Assembly (NCBI RefSeq): GCF_010093535.1
Contig: NW_022985243.1
Location: 34,554 to 98,553, forward strand
DNA length: 64,000 bases
Reading direction: 5' to 3'
Source of the DNA: Lindgomyces ingoldianus
Lineage: Eukaryota; Ascomycota; Dothideomycetes; Pleosporales; Lindgomycetaceae
The notes beneath the pieces are model-generated. The model saw only the letters and a list, made by a program, of their open reading frames with translations, did no database searches and was not told the origin of the DNA. The translations under genes and the position numbers were made by a program. Positions 59,395 through 64,000 of the stretch are shown here, piece after piece. Positions within the stretch are counted from its first letter, which is position 1, and each line of letters begins with the position of its first letter.

Positions 59395-62300
59395 TGTGCG
59401 TTGGCGATATTGTTTCCTTAGGGAAACATAGACGCCCTAGTGGCGAATGGCGATATGGCTATCTTGCTTGGCTGCATGCACTTCTGAACAGCCCTCATAT
59501 CTTCCCTGGCAGGAAAGTCACTCACCGATTCTTAGGCTCTCGAGGGGAGCCCTATCTCGACGACTTGAAACATGAGATTTATCCGGATGCACGAACCCTT
59601 CGGCACATAATAGCGAAATTTTATATGTCAAGCGTGAGGCGAATTCCTATAGGAAAAGTTGTTCCAGTCATGGTTGGGTCAAGAGATCTAATGATGGGAC
59701 GCGATGTTGAAGAAGTAGGAATGGATATCAGAAGGTTGCTGGATCTTCTCTGGGAGTTCGACCCAAAGGCCAGGGCTTCCAACGAGGCGTAGTACTGTAC
59801 GATTGGGCGATTTTGAGGCCTGTACGGGTGAGATTTTGGGTACGTTCGTACGACAGGGAGGAGGAGAGGTAGGTGTACGTATTGTAACTGTTACGGCTCA
59901 CGTGATCTGTACAAGTAGTACAATTTAATTAAAGTACGCTGTACTCTAGTTAAAACAGCTAAGATTATAGGTCTCTAGAGACGCAAGATTAAGGTCTAAT
60001 TAACTATAAAATAACTAATTCTTTCTAGTAACAAGAGCAGAGAGGTCTAAAAGCTTGCTGCTTACTACCTTATGCTATAGCTAGTTCTTTTAAAGTTAAA
60101 TAGCCTTAATTATTACACTTTTTAGTAAGCCTTAATTATTAGTTACTATATAACTAGCTGCGCTAAAACACCTCTTACACTTACAACTAGTAGCTAGGAT
60201 AGTAAGGAAATTAAGGGCAATCTTAAAAAAAATAGAATAGGCTGTTTTGCCTCTAGTAAACCACTATTATAAGAGTTCTCTGTGTAGTAAAGGGTAATTT
60301 TTATAGTAATTAGCTTTTATAGAGTTATAGTAGAGCTATAGCTTATTTAACACCTTCTTACACTTATGTAAGCGCTAATTTGTTATAAAAAAAAGGTTAA
60401 TAAAAAGGCAAGCCTTATAATTATTATTATAATAGTTGCTACCTAGCAGCTTACAACACCTAGAAGATAATAGCTTATTTTTAACTTTATACTTATCCTT
60501 AGCATTTAAATACTAGTTAAAGATTATCTTTATTAACCTAGTTACCTTATCTACTTAGCTTTTATAATGCTGCTAGTAATTTTAAAACTAAAGTAAGCGC
60601 AATTAAAGGTTAAAGATAGTAGTAACTGTGTAGTATAAGACTAGCAAATTAAAAATTAGTTTACCTTAGTAAGTAGTAAGCTTTTAATAGCTAAACTTAA
60701 TAGTGTTTTTAAAGTATAAGTTACTTAGCTTATTAGCAGTAATTACTTTTATTTAATTAAGGTAGATTTAGAGGCACTAAAGCTCTATTATAGTCCTCTA
60801 TAGTAAGCTAGATAAGCCTTAGCCCTTAAGTCTGTTTATTATCTAATAAAACTTCTTTAAAAAGTCTTTAAGGCGCTTAATCTTATCCTAATTATCTTTA
60901 GTAATAAGATCTACTAGGGCATTAAAGCTAGCTTATTAAGTTTTTTTATTAGCATTAAAAAAGCCTTTTTATTACTGTTAAAAGCAACTAATAGCCTCTC
61001 TAAGCTTATAACAGCGTAATAGCATAAAGTAAACTAAGTGCTAGTGTACTCTGCTATTGCGCACTAGATTAAGCGTGCTAAACTGCTAAATTAAGTCCTT
61101 CTTTATAATGTTAATTTAGAGAGTTTTAAAAAGCCTTATATGCTTATGTAATGCTAGCACGCTGTTTATAAAGTTATAAAGTTGTCTAACAACTTTACGC
61201 TTTCTGTATAGCTTAAATTAATTGCGTAGAGTAGCTCTAGTAAGCTCCTGCTTAAATTTTATAACACTTTTGCTATATATAATAGCTTTAACAACTACCT
61301 AGATTATATAAGTAGCGCAGTAGATTTAGTGCTGTTTATTAAGCTTATATAGCAGGTTAAGCTCCTTATTAAGGCTTTAGATAAGCTTGTTATTATTATT
61401 TAACACATTATCCTTAATAAAGTAGCTAAATTTTAACATAATATTATACTTATTAATAACAGCAGCTATCTTAGAGGCTTGCGCACTACTAGTATAGTTA
61501 CTATATAGGTTTTTAAAGCTAATTAAGAGGTCTTACTAAGCGTGTAAAGCATCTAGCTGTTATTAGTTACAGAGTTCTTATAATAGTAGCCTATGCGCGC
61601 ATACTAACAAAGTAAGCTACTACTGTAAGAAAGGAAAGGTAGTTTCTAGAACACTATATATCTACACTTAGCATAATTTTTAACAGTGTAGTAATTAGTA
61701 TTATTTAAATCTCCTTTTTTTGCTGTACAAGTGCAGCGTAGATATCCTTAGAAAGTGTAGTAGTAAAATGTAGTAAGGTAGTAAAAAAATTTATGTAATT
61801 CTAGCTAATAAAACTATAAGTTTTTAATAAAATAGCCTTTTTAAATAACTAATCCTACACTATAACCTAGTTAACTAGGGCACTGCGCAGAGAACCCTCC
61901 TGCTATAGTGTATAAGATAACCCCTGCAACAAGCCTGCTACTCCTCTAGCTGCCTCCTATGGGTGCTGCAGTAGCTGTACGCTATTAGGTAAGAGCTCTT
62001 TATTAATGTTAACCTTATGCTTCTTTAGTAGGTGCTAAATAATATAGTTATAGCTATCTACTACTTTTGCAGCGCCTTAAGAGCCCTGCTTATAACACTA
62101 ACAGTAGAGCTAGAGGCAGATTACCTTACCTTACTTCTCTAAGAGTGTTATATCTGCGCTATAAGCTTACACCTTTAATAGTATATAATTACTTTATAAA
62201 GTAGTCTTGTTCTTTACTTAGTAACCTAATTACACTAAAGGCAACACCTGTTTTAAGTCTAATAGCTATATATTATTCTAATTAATTATAAACTTAACAC

Positions 62301-63403
62301 TAGTGTTATAATTGCAGTTCTCTAGGAACTGCTGCAATTAATCTTTAGCTACAGATAGTGTACTATTACAGAATAAAGTAGAAGACATAGTGTAGAGGGC
62401 TTTTAACTTCTACAGCCTATAAAACTATGTAAAATAGACAACAGAGGGATCTAATTAACTAGATAAGGCCTATAAGGCAGTAAGACACATAGATAGATAA
62501 CTCTATAATAGAAAATAGTCTATAATAGGCATTTTTAAGACAATAGACTGCAGATAGATAGATTAAACCCCTTAGAAAGAGATTTAAGCGCCCTTATAAA
62601 ACTTTTAGCTAATTAGAGCTTTAGAAGCTCTCCCTGCAGACCTCCTGCTTACTAGAGTCCTCCTACTCCTCTAGAATCGCTATAAAAACTTCCTAAAAGG
62701 GTAATATAATCTGTACTACGTACTGTACCTAGGGCATCATTAACTGTACGGTGCGGCTCACGAACTCAGTACGTTCGTACTGAACATGTGACCGTTACGG
62801 TTCACTTTGTACGGACCGTAGTACGGCCCGTTGGAAGCCCTGCCCAAAGGCCTCGTACTCTTGGCTCAAATACCTATGATCTGGCTAGGTGATGATGGCT
62901 CGATATTTCTTCCCACCCAGCGGAAAATTGTAGAATATAACGCGCTTATCGCAGGCCTAGTGGACGAACTCGACAACCACGGAAAAAAAATCGTGAAAGT
63001 GCACATCTCAAGCACCCCTCAGAAGCATCTGGAAGAGAATTTCCTTTTACCCAACAATAAAGGGTATCTCCGAATGGCCTGGGACTGGTTAGAAGCTATC
63101 GTAATCTCTGAGAAACGAGGTTTCCTTGATGGCTCTGAGTGGGATAATCCGGACGACGGTAAGGCTGGTGGGTTGTCGGACGGACCTCCAGCTCCAACTC
63201 CCGAGCAGCAAAAGGTTGTTTTTATACAGGAGAGACCAAAAGACGCACCCTCCGCAGATGACATAAAAGACTCGCTTTATAGTGGTAAGAAAGAGATGGA
63301 CTTCATTACGAAATTCGCCTGCGATGAGCGGTATATCTGCGGCTTCAGCTGGGACAGTAATGTAAACATCGTAGCTGGGGCGAAAACTGATGAAGAACAA
63401 TGA
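59394..63403 (+). pseudogene. Second SGNH (CE3-like) domain, degenerate, split by transposon
   Basis: The left part, 59394-59770, reads FVIMCVGDIVSLG…; the right part, 62843-63403, reads PKGLVLLAQIPMI…TQRKIVEYNALIAGLVDELDNHGKKIV…LLPNNKGYLRMAWDWLEAI. Together they resemble the CE3-type SGNH fold (IMPLGDSIT, GTND, VLVAQI, TQxRIxxFN, LHPNxxGYxKMA). Key residues differ: GDS is GDI, GTND is GSRD, and the His of LHPN is absent. It overlaps the end of the first SGNH frame in a different register, so it was probably a fused two-domain protein now frameshifted. The hAT-like element at 59771-62842 splits it, and the two sides are not in the same frame even after removal of the element. Nothing recognisable follows about 63150. 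Confidence 0.6.
59771..62842. mobile_element. hAT-like DNA transposon, 3072 bp, RIPped
   Basis: Ends CAGGGCTTCCAAC…GTTGGAAGCCCTG with the 9-bp duplication CCCAAAGGC (59762-59770, 62843-62851). About 200 bp at each end is nearly unmutated and shares GTACG-rich subterminal palindromes with the MITE. The interior (60030-62700) is RIPped with no open frame. Length and CAGGG termini suggest hAT, but hAT elements duplicate 8 bp, and 9 bp also fits Mutator-like elements, so the superfamily is uncertain. The coding strand cannot be fixed. Confidence 0.75.
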
Positions 63404-63864
63404 CCTCTGACTAAACACCAATCAGATTATAAACTTAAACAATCCAGTTCTCAACAACGGCACTGTTTGTGTGTTGGCAGGTGGATACGATACAACTCAA
63501 CCTATCATCAACTGGTGGTCAAACGCCAGGAACGCGAGAATCTGGATAAGCTGGCAAATACTGTCTGTTCATTTGCTGTAAAAGTATGTCATCACCCTAC
63601 AGCCTTTTAGTTACCACATTCTTACAAAAACTATCAGGCAATCCTCGATGAGTGCATAACGAACGGAAATTTCTACGGCGGCTACTACGCGCTCGGAGGT
63701 CTCTTGGTCAATCTTACAAATTTAGTTAGCTCGTCGTTGTTTCCTACTGATGAAGAATTTGGAATGCTAACATTTGCGTAGCAATATCCGAAGTCACCCC
63801 TAGACTTTGTCCCATCTTGGTAAGACATACCTGCTAACGTGGCGAGTTCTATACTTGCGAGCGG
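63404..63864. other. Intergenic or remnant of the SGNH locus
   Basis: Normal composition; no domain recognised. Ends at the LTR at 63865. Confidence 0.35.
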
Positions 63865-64000
63865 TCTTGCATGAGCTGAGGAGGGGACATATGGCAAACG
63901 ACTCGACAAGGGATCGAGATCCAAACAAGGTGGAATGAGTGTATTGTAAGGTCTGAGGAGCTCGATAGAGCTCTAAGCTGACTATATACTGTACGAGATA
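63865..64000 (-). repeat. Partial LTR of the 206-bp family at window edge
   Basis: Starts TCTTGCATGAGCTGA like 23786 and continues in register for 136 bp to the window end. It has small differences (a few substitutions and a 4-5 base deletion) and no RIP. Whether it belongs to a full element or is solo cannot be seen. Confidence 0.8.

Overview
The window is a piece of a filamentous ascomycete (Pezizomycotina) genome. The gene islands have normal base composition and genes with short introns (46-65 bp). Families are a cytochrome P450, an MCT-type MFS transporter, an S33 peptidase, a pepsin-like protein and SGNH hydrolases. Between them lie long AT-rich tracts in which transposons are full of TAG/TAA stops and depleted in CA/TG, the signature of repeat-induced point mutation (RIP). 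I cannot name the species. Repeated near-identical introns (see below) are best known from Dothideomycetes, but that is only a hint.

Layout. 1-2860: no convincing gene. 2861-10396: a three-gene island: MFS transporter (-), seven-exon P450 (-), and, divergent from it, a two-exon 659-aa protein I do not recognise (+). 12107-15399: a 3.3-kb RIPped Copia-type LTR element with intact boundaries (206-bp LTRs, GATTC target duplication). 15528-16345: ankyrin-repeat pseudogene. 16.4-19.95 kb: relics of DNA transposons, including a clean 1132-bp Tc1/mariner-type copy. 21010-22518: secreted S33 peptidase. 23786-33976: a second copy of the 206-bp-LTR family, reversed, carrying a nested 6.4-kb Copia element (280-bp LTRs, TTAAT duplication) and a nested 360-bp solo LTR (CCTGT duplication). 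The first copy preserves both empty sites. 36521-40860: RIPped, 5'-truncated Tad1-like LINE. 40861-47061: a large element with 32-bp terminal inverted repeats (29/32 matching) and two convergent multi-exon genes. 47062-48011: assembly gap. 48326-54794: a solo LTR split by a near-complete Tad1-like LINE (48530-54660), which itself carries a 493-bp MITE. 55670-57104: pepsin-like protein lacking catalytic residues. 58075-63403: broken tandem SGNH hydrolase locus interrupted by a 3072-bp hAT-like transposon (59771-62842), the parent of the MITE. 63865-64000: start of another 206-bp-family LTR.

The most interesting region is 40861-47061. In its minus-strand gene (46885 to about 45293), most of the ten clear introns are variants of one sequence. 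After the donor comes GGATACAATT, and the intron ends in the reverse complement AATTGTATCC followed by AG, so each can fold back on itself. These look like introner-like elements, but concentrated inside what appears to be a transposon. The opposite gene of the same element has RIP-decayed versions, one expanded into an 11-bp tandem repeat. Introns of the host genes in this window do not show the motif.

All exon structures were derived by hand from splice consensus and frame continuity. Domain calls rest on recognised motifs, not on searches.
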